From NCBI GenBank assembly GCA_949752735.1, contig OX457037.1:34076956-34140955 (forward strand): a stretch of DNA of 64,000 nt, read 5' to 3'. Shown here piece by piece: positions 52,826-64,000 of the stretch. Position 1 is the stretch's first letter. Each line of letters opens with the position of its first letter. This DNA comes from Lumbricus terrestris. Taxonomy: Eukaryota; Annelida; Clitellata; Crassiclitellata; Lumbricidae. The position numbers and the translations under genes were made by a program. Below the pieces are notes generated by a model that was not told the origin of the DNA, did not search any database, and worked only from the letters and a program-made list of their open reading frames with translations.

Positions 52826-55800
52826 CTAAAAGGAACAGAACAGTTTGGCAATGATGCATTGAAAATAGTTTTATTGTCTAATGAAAACAGTTGTATAGTC
52901 CAGTTCAAATCACAGGACAGTGAAGTTTTCAAAGAGTAAAATACAACTGGAGGAATCACTAGAAAATAAATACCACCTGCATCACAGAATGGTAATAAGC
53001 TTTTCAAACAGTAACAGGACTTGCTTAGACCAAAATGACATCATAAATGAAAACGATTATACTTTACTAAATCATAAATGACATTTCTTCACCGCTGCCT
53101 CTGCATGTCAGTTCTTGTAGCAATGTTCCACAACATTCAGTTTTATCGTCCACCCATTCTTTGTCAGGTCATTCTCTTTTATTTGTACCATTCATCGTTC
53201 CGAACATCAGCACTTTAATTTTCCTGTCATTGCTCATTCCGCATATATGTGTCCAAACAATCCCAACTTCCTTTGAATTATCTTCTGCATTAAGTTCTCA
53301 TTAAGGTGTACCCTTCTGTACGGTAATGGCAGTGTAACGACAACAACAACAATGATAAATTGAATTAATGATAGTGAATATGGTGACGATTAATGTAATT
53401 AATACTGCATGCTGGTGGGGTGGTGGTAGTGGTGGTGGTCGTCGTGTTATAGGACTAATTGGGATGCTGTTTTCCTAACCTGGGTGGTAGTTTGATAAAC
53501 GCGGAGAAACGTCAAGAAGTCGCCAGCATCTGGCGATTCAAAGCTGAGCAACAGTGGCTCCCCCACAAGACAGACGCCCAACATACTGACGATATTTCTG
53601 TGCCGCATGCGATTCATGAAAGCGATCTCTTTCATTCGATCCTCCATGTCTTGCTCGCTCAATTCTCCACCATTTATGGTCTGCAATAGTTTCACAATCA
53701 GAACGAGAACATAGAATATATTAAATTATTAACTTACTTTTCATTTACTGGTAAAGAAATTCATACTACAGTATGTTCATTGCCTTGTATGATCACAAGT
53801 CATACTACGAACGGGTGATCACAAGTCATTAAAGGAGTCGAATGCAACCGTACGGCAGCTATGAAAGGTTGATTTGACCTTTGTGAGGGTAGTGAGAATT
53901 GATGCCACATCTAATGCGTCTGTGCTGATATTCTGCTCTTCATGCCAGCATTGTTGCCATTCACCTAGACTCACCAGGATCCAAGGAATTTCACAGGAAC
54001 AACAATGCCAAAGTTGCTTAATCCTTTACCGGTTCATTTTAAAATTTTAAGCCCTTTTCAGCAGATATTCTCGAGGCAAACAGGTAAAGGATTAATCCAT
54101 GTTCATATAACATAGCATACATACCAACCAATAATTCTGACTGCCACACGTTCTCTGCGATACAGAGTATGCTACAAGTAATGACTATTTTAAAAAGCGA
54201 ATTGGGTTACAAGATCATAATAGAACTTCTAGTCTGACTCACCCTAAGAATAACAGGCATCTGACCATCCGCAAGTCCCTCAAAGATGTCTCCATTCTTC
54301 CTCTCACAGATAAATTTCGTAAACGTCACTTGATCCCGGCAAAAGTTCGGCAGTGTACAAGAAGCCTCCTCTAATACTGGCACGATGCTAATCACAAAGA
54401 TGAGATTAAAATTTAAATAAAACCAAGAAATAAAAGTTACATAACAAAGTCTCCGACAACAAATACAATGCTGAATAAATTGTCTCATAACTATACAACT
54501 TAAAAACGAATGTTAAATACCTAGATCTGCTAGAATGCATTACCAGCAAGTCGATAATTAGCGAGAACAGTTGCACCGTATACTGTACACCAATAAACAG
54601 TTACGGTAATATTTTGCGCAAGTGTGCAATTTACCCACCCGTAACTATCCAACCACCCGTAATACCCCGTATACACCCATATACACGTAATCATAGCCTC
54701 CAAATTTCTATAGCACCACTTGAAAGCCATGTGCAGGCACCAGCTTATTCATGAGTGCTGTGTCTGGTCAGAAGGGTTGTCCGAAAGAGTAGTCCAAAGG
54801 AGGTCATAGTCCGGTTACTAAAGGATCAGAGGTGGTAGAGTAGCTGCTAAGGTGGATGGCGTTTCGGGCGAGAATTGGAAGGTGAAAGGTGAGTCGGGTT
54901 AAAAGTAATTAAAGAGGTAAGACTATTGTTTACACCTACTTAAGAGCGTAGTATTTCTTAGAAACATCATCAGCCGGTGATCGCAGTTGGAACTCATCAC
55001 CATTTGGTGGATGGCTGACCTTCGATGCAAGCACTGACAACGGGCGAATTTTCCTTTTGAATTTGCACAACACTAAAAAACAAAAAACTTCAGAAGTCAC
55101 TCAAAACTTTCAAATGAGCTCATTCTAAATATGATAAATTATGCAGTTGTATGTATATGAACATTTATATAGCGCCTTACAATAACCTCACGAAGGCGCT
55201 TAATAACCTCACGAAGGCGCTTAAGTTATCATATATCGTAGACAGAAAATCCCTAGTGCAACTGTGCAAGCTTCAAGATTTTCTAAGCTGCTTCATGCTC
55301 TGCCAAAGAGTCTCAGAGTTGTAGCCTGTCCTGCCAGAACAATCTTCCGCCACAAGTTCATACTGTCTACTCAAAGTGCCTAGATAGGCCTACAGTTTCA
55401 ACTACCACCTAGTCTGTAACCAATGCACTCGAGAACTTCAACTGACACTTATATGCATGAGTCTGAGTGGTTTAGCATCCAGCACTGTAACGTTGCACCG
55501 TGGCTCTCTCCCTCTTCTAAGCAGGCTGAGCGTTTTGTTCCCCTGTCATGCACTTCTGTAATGCAGTGCCGTGCTGTTTCTGCCGCTGACCCAGTAATCT
55601 TGAATGGGCTCCCTGTCGAACTACGTATAATGCCTAGATCCATTGAGACCCCATTCTACTCTTCTCTACTCTTAAGACTGTTCTCTTTAGCTGAGTTTGG
55701 GTCGGGAGCACTTTCTAGTAGATGATCTTGAAGGGGTGCTATATAAATCTCTGAAATGAATGAATGAATGAATGGATGTTTAAAAAGTCCTGCAGAATTG

Positions 55801-58800
55801 CCTAAAACACTGGAATTTTTTAATGCAGTATTTGAGTACTGCATCATGTACAATATTATAATCCAGGTTTGCAAATAATTAGATCATAATATCGAGCTGC
55901 ATTAAATTCTGAATCTATACCCCAAATCATGTCAGAATTCATTTTAAAATTAAGTATATCATACAGAATTTTTGGTATGCATTTATCAAAATCCTGCCTA
56001 ATGAAATAACTACATGTATGTATTTCTTTTGACTGGTTTTCACTTACAAGAAATGGCTTAAAAACTTACAAAAGAAAACTTCATTTACAAATATCGCAAA
56101 TAAAATCATACATGAATAACTCCGCAACCACGTAAAATCTTATCGTAGTGTGAATTCGTATTTATAGATATAATTTGCTACATTGCTAATAAATACCAAA
56201 AACCAGTGCCGTAATGATGAAGGCAACGAAGAGCAGGACAAGCACTGGAATCAGAATGAGTTTCATCATCATGGTTGATTCTACGTCCTGACCTGAAATT
56301 TAAAAATTGATTAGAAGTTGAGAATCTCTTTCATCCTGAAAGTAGGCTTTAAAAATGCCAGAATTCTGAAAATCATGGACGATAAAAAAGAATAACACCA
56401 GAATCTCATTCTAAAAGTTTATTGGGGGCTATATTAAGAATTAAAAGCCAATTCTTATCTTATCTGACCATTTATAAAGTGCTTCTCGCAGCAAGAGCCT
56501 TTCAGAAGCACTCCTCGAGAAAAAAGGCAAGTTTTTAGGCGAGAGAAAGACGAAGAAAGACTACCAGAGAGGATGGCAGAGTGAACTGATGGGGGAAGCC
56601 CGTTCCATAGGGAGGGACCAATACAGGCAAATGATCTGGATTGAGCCATGGCAGTATTCTACCCTCAGATCTGTTAGTCAGTTTAATAATTAGACACAAA
56701 GAGAGCTATAAAATAAATTTGTAGACCCAGTACCTGGTACCCAATCACTTTATACCAGAACTTGAGCCTATACTGAAACACCCTATATAAGTAGGATCTG
56801 GTGTGCAACACAAATAGGCCCACATGGTAAGACCGATATATGAATCCATACAAGAACATGTAACCATATGGGCATTGGGAACCATATAATAACCACAAGA
56901 GGTTTCCAATTAGATTGTCAAGTCAAATGTCAATACTTGATGCACGTCTACGTATGACGATGACGATGCAGTTAGTGAATGAATATTTGTGACCCATATG
57001 ACCAGAAACAGGCTGAAGTCGTTTTTGTACAATTTGAGTGTTATACATCTTTAAAAGTGTGAAGTCTCTTCTTTAAAATGAAACAAATCTTATTGTGCTA
57101 CGATGTTCGTGTCCAAAGTTACGAGTCAAAATATGGCTCAACTGTTCGAATTACAATTCTGATAAAAATGGACTTAAAATTTCCTATAACTTAGGAATGC
57201 AAGGTTCTCTAACAACCATGTTCAGAATTGAATCGTATTTTCAACAAATAAACAGATTGCATAATAGGCTGGAAGGAAGCCTAGGCTTTTTACTTATACC
57301 TCCCCATATATATGTACTAGCCATATGCCGAATATGGCCACTAATGGCGGGAAAGTGGAAATTTTTTGGAAAGTCATTAAATTATTTAAAATAATAACTG
57401 CTTCAAAATCATCCAAAATAGCATTAAAATAATAATTTTTTCACAAATTTTTTTAAAAAGTATTTTGTATGTGCACTTGTTTTAAACATATTTATTTATT
57501 ATTTTCTATCAAAAACCAAAAATTGAAAAAGCTGAGTTTTTATCATATTTTGGTCATTATTTCAGAATCGTGTATTGCAACATACAACTAGTTTTGGTTA
57601 GACGGGTCACATTTACTAATAACAAACCAGCCTTAGTTAGTAATATTGAAATCTTATAGAACCAAACACGAACAGTTTACATAGCTGCCTAACCTTAATA
57701 CAGAGAAAGAACCCTATCCAATCACGCTGATTCCATTTTCCTAATTTTATAATTTTATATCGTAATATCATCACATGTTGCGCTTCAATAAAAACAACAT
57801 GAAACTAAACATAATTATGACTGCCAGAACTTACTAGGTGAAGGTAACTGATAGACAAACACAGCGCTCCAGTTACTGAATGATCCCCAGCCAAACTGGT
57901 TCCTCGCTCTAGCACGACAGAAGTAGGGAGTAGAATCAATCAGACCGTCTACATGCCAAAATGAATCATAACCAACATAGACCTCAGAAGTAATCCATTC
58001 ACGGTCTGGAAGGCTGAAAGTGAAACATAGTTTATGCAATTCATTTTCATGTAGTATTCTGAAGTCCTCTTATGAAACCCCTATCTAAATAAAAAAAATC
58101 ATTTGCCTAGAAATATATTGGTGAGGGTAATGTAAACCTACAGCATTGTCTGTTGTTTATTGAATTAAACAAATAATTATATAGACAACAAACTGGGAAA
58201 ACCAGGATTATGTCATAAAAAGTTGAAAATGACATTTTGATGCCATGTTAAACAGTAGAAGTTTCCCTTTAAAACAAGACCTATTCTGATCACTCAGAGG
58301 TGCTCCCGACTACAGCATGGACACTGCATCGGAGTTTCATGCCGAAGTGCACAAGCAATTATGAGTGAAGGACTTGCTCAAGCAAGGTCCCTAAGCGGCT
58401 AGAGGTGGATTCAAACCTGGAACTATATGGCTCCAAAGCGCCATACTTCACCACCACACCACTGCGCCCCACAAATAAGTGCTTTTATATGAAGCCAATA
58501 AAACAGTTGACGGACCTACACACCAGCTGATAGCTGTCCACAGGTAATGACCACTGGTCAGTTGGTGATGACCAGTGCATTGTGATATGCGTGCCCTCAT
58601 TGCTTTTCGTAATGTATGGTACTCCTGGAGATCCTGGTCTATGAGCTGCAAAATCAATCAACAAATCAATCACCAGCACAACCTACCTAGCAGAACGAAG
58701 AAAGCAAATGCAGAAGAAGCAATACCTTAGTGCACATGTCTTTACGCACACATAATTTTATTATGGTCTCTCGCACTGGGAGCACCTCTGATTAGCGTGC

Positions 58801-61800
58801 ACTGCAAGAGGCACTATATAAATTTATAAATACATTACAATACAATACAATACAACACACCTCTGAAGCTTGAACCATAGGTCTAAGATTGTTCAGCTGA
58901 GGTGTGTACCAGATAACGACAATCCAAAGACAGATTTTATCTTTTTAACATATGTGTATACTACTGTGTAGTGCTCATTTACCTTACTACCCAGAAAAAG
59001 ATGAAGGGAGAGTGAATGCCAGAAGGTGTGGTATAATCCTTGAAGAGACAACCATTGAGTGTAAAGTAATATAATGCACATCTCCCAAATTTCTCAGCAT
59101 CACACAAAAGTCATGTCAGGGAGTCCAGCTAATTCATCACTCCCATATTAAATAAAATCCACACTAGTATAGCGTATAGTTGTATAGGCACATTTATAAA
59201 GCTTACACTGCGTATGGAATACGCTGAAGTTAGCAGTTGGCCAAATATACGGCTGTTTAGATTTGTAGATGACTTCAACTCTAGCTGCGTATGCTTGACC
59301 TGACTTCAGTCCAGAAATATTCACATTTCTTTGAATCCTAGGACCAGAAATCTGAATCATTTGACCATCAACCAAATGTTTCAGCCAAAATAAGTCATCA
59401 GTGAGTTCATTCACCTGTAACATTCAACACAAGCAGGTAAGTTAATCATTAATTCATTCAGTGTGTCAGTAAGTTTGAATAGCGCTGCGCTTCTTCAAAA
59501 TTGTCTACTCAAAAGTGCTCTTGGCTCTGGCTACATAGAGATAGGAATTTGACTTCCGGTGATACAACAATAGAACATAAAACAAGTTCACTCAAAATAG
59601 TTGAGAAACCTATTCAGCACCTGATCTCAAGTAAAAGAAAGCAAACAAACAATATAGCAGGCCATTTACAAGTGCAGGACATGCTTCCTACAGCCCATAA
59701 ACATAGATGTTTAATAATTATAATAGCATAATTGTTAGGAAGATTATGACCTGGTTCCACTGAGTACTTGCAGTAGTAAACCACAAAGGGTATGTGATAG
59801 AGTATGTTATAGAGTATGTGTTCAGAGGAAGTGTTCCCTTGCCAGCTTCACACCATCTCTGCCATAAGATGCATCTTTCTAACTGATTAAGCTCAGCCTA
59901 CAGGTCTGTCAACTGCTTCCACCCACATATTGCACTGTGCAAAGTCGGAAAATAGCTAAGTGACCTGGAAAGAATTACTCTTACAAATGCAAATGACCTC
60001 TGCATATTCCACCGTAAATCTGGTGACGCTGTTGTCAGATGGAGACGTCCATGACAACAGAAGGCTTTCCGTTTCTGCTGCTAGCAACTGCACTGGTCCT
60101 GGGTTCTGGAAGGTCCTTGCTGACGACATCAGACTTGAACTATAGCCAGTCAGCTCACTGTCATAGGCCAACACCTTAAAAGACAAACATCATTCCAACA
60201 CAGAATAGGTAACTCTCAAATGGGTCTTGCTCCGAAGTATCTGTGCGATCAGATACATCGCCCCCTTTCTGCCACTTCACTGCGTCCTCTTAGGTCCTCT
60301 GATCGGCTTGACCTCTTTGTCCCCCGAGTCAGGACTGCCATGGCTCAATCCAGATCATTTGCCTGCATTGGTCCCTCCCTATGGAATGGGCTTCCCCCAT
60401 CAGTTCGCTCTGCCATCCTCTCTGGTAGTGTATCCTCGTCTTTCTCTCGTCTAAAAACTTGTCTTTTTTCTCGGAGTTAAACGCACTGGGAGCACTTCTG
60501 AAAGGCTCTTGCTGCAAGAAGCGCTTTATAAATGGTCAGATAAGATAAGAACTTAATAACTAAAGCAGTGATCTAAGTACTCAATTCTCGTCTAGGACTC
60601 GAGTCCGACTCGAACCAATTTCCTGTGGACATCGAATAGGACTGCTACGTCTTGGATCTAGACTCCCAATTCAAAGCCCTGGATTTGAATCTTTTCTCGC
60701 TGATTTAGCTTCTGAGTAACGATTTCTGGGCAGAACAGGCAACTGTTTACTGCCGCTACAAGTGGTAGATGTTCCTGTAACGCCCGCCCCCACCGTCATC
60801 CCCGGAGTCGCCAATTCCGGATCATCGTACGGCAAGGAGGCCGCGTGCTGTTGTGGGTCATGGTCCTGAGATATGGATCGAGGATAAGAGGAGGGGACTC
60901 TCGGGTTCAAATCCAACCGATGGAATGATTGCCAACCATCTCGGCTGCCAAGCTCTCTATATGAGATTGGATCCTTGTGGGCCAGACGCTCACTTCTGCG
61001 CAGCGTGCCCAGGTGGGTGAAATCTTTAGGCCTAGCGCCTGAAGACTCTGCCAGTCTGATGGTAGACTGGTGAGGCACGTCCGCCATGATGGAAGCGGGG
61101 GACCTCAGTCCCGGGTTCAAACCCACAACAGATCTTGGGACCGGCGATTCCTCGAGTCGCTCTAAGCGTGTCACGACCTCCGTTAGCACCTCTCTAACAT
61201 TAGAGTGCACGGCCGAAATTTCCTCCCTTACATCTGACCTTACCGAGGCAATCGCATCTTGTGTATCTCTGGCCTGTGACTGCATCGCTTCTTGTGTATC
61301 TCGGGCATGCGACTGCATCGCTTCTTGTGTATCGCGGGCATGTGATTGCATCGCTTCTTGTGTATCGCGGGCATGCGATTGTATCACTTCTTGTGTGTCT
61401 CTAGCATTAGTCTGCATTGATGAGTGCATAGATGTTATAGCCTCCATCACTACCTCCAATGATGAGGGAGGCCTAGACGGCTGTGAAGGTGTTACAGGTC
61501 TACTTTCTTCCATGGCGCAATATGAATTAGGTCTACAGGTAATTCTATCACTATCAGTGAACAAAGTCAGTAATTTCAGTAATGTTTCTTATTATAGTCC
61601 ATCAATTGAATCCTCAATCAACAACAACCACATTCAAAGTAATCAATCAATTACGTAACCAACTTCGATTACACTCAATGCAAACAATAAACAAAGTCAG
61701 ATATTTTAACTAATAGCTTCTTGTTATGTTCAAAGACATTCAATGCAAACACACTTGGACCGGAGTAAAGCTAAGTTAGTCCCCGATTTACTTTCAAGTC

Positions 61801-63941
61801 CCTCGGCCAATTTAAAAGTAGCCCAAAGTTAAAGAACCGATCACCCTAAAACCCATCCACTCGTACCTCATGTCCAGATAAAGAGAGTCCATCGTGACAT
61901 GGCGCGAAGAACGGCGTTGACATGTTCTTCTCCAGGATCTGGCCCGATGATGAATCCCGAGTGCGAATCTTGCCGACGAGAATCAGCCGCAATGATCCAT
62001 CACTTCAGTCTTGTTCGTTCAAAGTTCTGACCGTTTTCGTCTTATATACCTATACTTTATATTAACTATAAAACATCTTGTTCTTTCTTGAGTTCCGACC
62101 GCGTCCACTTTAAACAAGAGACATCTTCTTCCTTCAACGTTCTGGCTGCATCTGACTTAAACACGAATACGTCTTCTCTCTTCAAAGTTCCGATCGAGTC
62201 TGACTTAACACGAAAACGTCTCTTCTCCGTCGAAAACGTCTTCTGCCTTCAACACGACTTCTACCTGCAAAGTTCTGACCGCACCTCTACGTCTCACCTC
62301 TTCCACGTCTCTGCGTGTTCTGCCTCAGTGTTCCACGGAGGTGATTCACGCCAACACACAAGCCCCGGATGAAACTAAACTGCGTAGTTTCCCAGCTAGC
62401 CTTCGGCGCATAGACTCAGCTTCAATTTCCGCACACATGGACCTCCCTCTCCCTTCGAGGCGTCAATCTAACGTCGCAATTTCGACACGTGCGAGTGTCG
62501 TGTGACAGAGTCTTAGTCTTCTTCTCTTTACCTCTCCCTTATCTCATGTCCGACTGGCTGTATTGCCCTCACTCTCCATCAGGCATCGGTACGTGGGCGG
62601 ACTGTCCTTTTCCGTCCGTCTATCTTACCTCTCTCTTATCTGCCTGAATGTATCACCTTGACACTTTGCATCATGCCGCCTGGTCTTCCGAAAATATCGC
62701 TGATGGCAGTCAGTCAACTTCACCTCCTCCGTTTTGCTACAGCTCCCAGCTGCAGAGCGAGACGGGGAAGTTTATACAGCGAACGATTGCCAAAAACATC
62801 GACTGCAATCGTCCGTCGCTCAGAGTCGTGTCGACACAATATCGGCCATAAAATAATATTGCCCGAGGACAGGCGCTCTATAAATGAAAAGATGGCAGAT
62901 CCAAAATGGCGACCGGAAGTCGAAACGTCACGTCATACGGGGCGTTACATTCCTATTGCCAGATAGTGCAGCAAAGTTTTGTCTAATTACTATGGCAGTG
63001 TTTGTAAAGTGCAATTTGGACAAATATTTAGGAATTTTCTTTCCGCGTAAATAGTGCTGCTATATTTTCTATGCCATTGATTTGCATGTCTCGGTGTATT
63101 GTGATGTTGGAGGACTTGGACTCAGACCTGAACTTGATTTCTAGCGACTAAGCCTTGGACTGAAATGCCTCTGGACTTGGACTTGACTCAACTCAAATGG
63201 AGCTGTACTCGACTCAGACTCTACTCGTCTTACGTGGAATACATAACTGTTCTCTAGCAATAAATGAAAGCAAATTGCCAATATTCCGTCTGACTATTCA
63301 TAGCATTGGTAGGTTGTTAACAAACTAATAACTTTCTAAGTTCTAATTTTCAAAATATTTCCTGCAAACAATTGTAACTTTTCCTCCAAATAGTTTAACA
63401 ATTTGTAGAAAGTAGAGTTAAAGTTAAATATTGCTCAATGCACTTGAGCAATATTTAACTTAAACTTACAACACATCAATATTAATATTATGCATACTTG
63501 TGATAAATAAATACCAGTGAAAAAGACACATCTGGCTCATTTCACAAACATCTAGGTCAATAATCATGTACATCAGTAAATCGGTGAACCTACTGATGTG
63601 CTCGTTCATAGAAAGATTCACATTTTTAAATTCCAACTGATTTGCTAAACGATATCATAAATAGCGACATGATTGTCAAAATTTTTCCACTACCTTAAAC
63701 TGGTAAATCTGAGAGTCGAGAAGTCCTTGAACTGTTTCTTTTAAGAATATCCCTCGTCCAGAGTTCTCCACCCACATGGTTCCATTCGACTGTGACCCAT
63801 GCGAATGATTACTAGCAGCCCAATGGATGGCGTAAACGATTTCACTAAGATTCCCGTGAGGTTCATTTGGCACAAGCCATTCGACTGAAACTGTACTCGC
63901 TGTGAGAACAGAAACTGTCATATCTCGGGGCGACGAAGGAA
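47125..63941 (-). CDS. ROS1: ROS1/Sevenless-like receptor with pseudokinase domain (13 exons, 5' end outside window)
   Basis: Exons on the minus strand: 63941-63694, 60174-59998, 59414-59207, 58645-58516, 58013-57835, 56292-56197, 55072-54940, 54387-54243, 53680-53480, 52825-52740, 51540-51337, 48129-47992 and 47272-47125. Every junction has matching phase and the joined frame is open for about 697 codons to TAA. Order: FN3 modules, one transmembrane helix, juxtamembrane segment, kinase domain. The best likeness is ROS1: LPNFCRDQVTF before the kinase, GEPLLLSFES...DFLTFLR, and LDIVSGCQFFEERHLVHR. Catalytic motifs are lost: the glycine loop is CERKNG, VAIK is VILR, HRDxxxxN ends in His, and DFG is GFS. 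Such a receptor would signal by binding rather than phosphotransfer. The large ROS1-type N-terminal ectodomain must lie beyond 64000. The donor of the 59998 exon (GAG|GTCATT) and of 58516 (AG|GTCCGT) are weak and less certain. Confidence 0.88.
47636..47735 (+). mobile_element. tRNA-derived SINE head
   Basis: GGTAGCGCAATGGATAACATG (tRNA-Arg-like A box region) and GAGTTCGAGCTCC (B box) are at tRNA-like spacing, but the acceptor stem does not pair and there is no anticodon stem I can close. It is therefore a SINE, not a tRNA gene. Confidence 0.55.
48637..50634. mobile_element. TIR element, about 2.0 kb, inside a ROS1-like intron
   Basis: Perfect 22-bp inverted ends (ACCATAATTATTAGGGTGGTCG at 48637-48658 and its complement at 50613-50634) continue as an imperfect inverted repeat for well over 100 bases; both arms contain TTTAGGACTAGCACAACG. 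No target duplication is clear and no transposase frame is present. Confidence 0.65.
52166..52462. mobile_element. hAT MITE, 297 bp, with perfect 8-bp target duplication
   Basis: The ends are CAAGGCCGTAGCCAGG and CTAGCTACGGCCTTG, with 12 perfectly complementary terminal bases. ATATCTAG flanks both sides (52158-52165 and 52463-52470). The interior repeats 'gatgacc' plus T-tract words and GGGGGTGTT near each end. It lies in the intron between two ROS1-like kinase exons. Confidence 0.88.
53480..54387 (-). CDS. ROS1: ROS1-like kinase N-lobe exons (degenerate ATP site)
   Basis: Exon 54387-54243 and exon 53680-53480 give the N-lobe. The glycine-rich loop position reads CERKNGDIFEG and keeps only the last glycine. 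The VAVK position reads VILR, so the ATP-anchoring lysine is arginine. The alpha-C glutamate is kept (MKEIAFM), as is the HRNIVSMLGVC segment. Confidence 0.87.
54690..54900 (-). mobile_element. LINE family A 3' end, minus strand
   Basis: It shares the GCACTTGAAAGCC...CACCAGCTTATTCA and GGGTTGTCCG segments with the copies at 26.2 and 37.1 kb. It sits in a ROS1-like intron. Confidence 0.5.
54940..56292 (-). CDS. ROS1: ROS1-like transmembrane and juxtamembrane exons
   Basis: Exon 56292-56197 encodes MMMKLILIPVLVLLFVAFII, a clear single-pass helix. Exon 55072-54940 continues LVFVLCKFKRKIRP, giving a basic stop-transfer segment, then a cytosolic linker ending KKYYALN with two adjacent tyrosines. 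Both introns are in matching phase. Confidence 0.85.
55423..55772 (+). mobile_element. LINE 3' remnant with (ATGA)n tail
   Basis: The frame includes ILNGLPVELRIMPRSIETPF, a decayed match to the LWNxLPxELR end of LINE reverse transcriptases, followed by GGGGTGCTATATAAAT and an (ATGA)n tail. Confidence 0.5.
56440..56650 (-). mobile_element. LINE family B 3' end, minus strand
   Basis: The minus frame reads SRSFACIGPSLWNGLPPSV and SSFSRLKTCLFSR, nearly the same as the copy at 60.2-60.5 kb, followed by a 3' end with an (AGATA)-like tail. Confidence 0.7.
57835..63941 (-). CDS. ROS1: ROS1-like exons encoding membrane-proximal FN3 modules
   Basis: Five exons. 63694-63941 begins SSPRDMTVSVLTASTVSVEW, a typical FN3 start. 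It runs through YQFK|VLAYDSELTGYSS into a second module (PGPVQLLAAE...LLLSWTSP) that spans the exons at 60174 and 59414. A third (PGSPGVPYITKSNEGTHITM ... PYFCRARARNQFGWGSFS) spans 58645 and 58013. Tyr/Leu core residues and the Trp of strand B are visible in each. FN3 modules in ROS1 form the extracellular stalk. Confidence 0.85.
58290..58470 (-). mobile_element. tRNA-derived SINE, minus strand
   Basis: On the minus strand: GGGGCGCAGTGGTGTGGTGG (A box region), GGTTTGAATCC (B box) and the body shared with the SINEs at 37.9 and 39.7 kb. Confidence 0.7.
60220..60545 (+). mobile_element. LINE family B 3' end, plus strand
   Basis: The frame runs SDRLDLFVPRVRTAMAQSRS into the LWNGLPPSV and LKTCLFSR motifs, then GCGCTTTATAAAT and a (GATAA)n tail. 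This is the conserved C-terminus of a CR1/L2-type LINE reverse transcriptase. The copy is 5' truncated. Confidence 0.7.
60776..61513 (-). CDS. gag-like N-terminal protein encoded inside an LTR (copy 2)
   Basis: The frame starts at MEESRPVTPSQPSRPPSS and is open for 246 codons to the last base of the element, then continues about 35 codons into flanking DNA. It contains five 11-residue units (HARDTQEAMQS and relatives, a 33-bp minisatellite in the DNA), then RSDVREEISAVHSNVREVLT and an acidic/proline tail ending VGAGVT. It aligns end to end with the frame at 7093-7833. No enzyme or zinc-knuckle motif is seen. Confidence 0.6.
60776..62949 (-). mobile_element. solo-LTR-like element with internal open frame, copy 2 (2,174 bp)
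   Basis: Read on the minus strand it starts TGTAACGCCCCGTATGAC and ends GGGCGTTACA. TTCC flanks both sides (60772-60775 and 62950-62953). It is the same family as 5406-7830, inserted in a ROS1-like intron. The 62040-62330 part is built of degenerate repeats of about 60 bases (AAAGTTCTGACCG, ACGTCTTC). Confidence 0.78.
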
Positions 63942-64000
63942 CTAAAAAAAAGAAAGCATCAGAGAGAAAAAGCATATCAACAAGTCACGCAGTATATGAT

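Noticed and set aside
59956..59998. Alternative, stronger donor (T|GTAAGAG at about 59984) for the second ROS1-like exon
   Set aside because: It gives phase 1 whereas the next exon starts in phase 0; the weaker GAG|GTCATT donor keeps the FN3 frame.

Overview
This is a window of nuclear DNA from an animal, most likely an invertebrate deuterostome such as an echinoderm or hemichordate. The evidence is spliced metazoan genes (a SHIPPO-repeat sperm/cilium protein, a PAP2-family membrane protein, an FN3 receptor tyrosine kinase and the first exon of a tetraspanin), very dense transposon content, and two Gmr1-type Ty3/gypsy retrotransposons, a clade first described from deuterostomes. The species call is inference; the gene calls rest on reading frames whose splice phases I checked by hand.

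Layout. 1-5.4 kb: a minus-strand tetraspanin first exon (694-771; the rest lies off the left edge), small DNA-transposon derivatives and low-complexity DNA. 5.4-7.8 kb: a solo-LTR-like element that carries a 246-codon open frame. 8.86-39.2 kb: one gene of four coding exons encoding a 268-residue ODF3/CIMAP1-like protein. Its exons total 0.8 kb. Intron 2 (15 kb) holds two almost intact LTR retrotransposons, both inserted in one (TATG)n microsatellite. Intron 3 (13.7 kb) is a nest of DNA transposons, including a TIR element filled with an 86-bp satellite, a second TIR element with CRE-like palindromes, two copies of one MITE and a degenerate array of about 200-bp repeats. 39.9-41.6 kb: an inverted partial copy of a PAP2-gene exon, split by a hAT element with an 8-bp target duplication. 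41.9-44.3 kb: the parent gene, a two-exon PLPP6/7-like protein of 202 residues. 47.1-64 kb, minus strand: thirteen consecutive exons of a ROS1/Sevenless-like receptor (FN3 modules, transmembrane segment, kinase domain to the stop codon); its 5' part lies beyond the right edge. Its introns hold LINE ends, SINEs, a hAT MITE, a 2-kb TIR element and a second copy of the LTR with the open frame.

The main biological points are these. The ROS1-like receptor has lost the glycine loop, the VAIK lysine, the HRDxxxxN asparagine and the DFG aspartate, so it reads as a pseudokinase. The PLPP6/7-like protein has lost the nucleophilic histidine of motif C3, so it reads as a pseudophosphatase. The two LTR retrotransposons have integrase before reverse transcriptase and a SCAN-like capsid. 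The gene set itself (tetraspanin, ODF3-like, PLPP6-like, ROS1-like) shows no functional pathway in common; it is an ordinary stretch of animal genome expanded by transposons.
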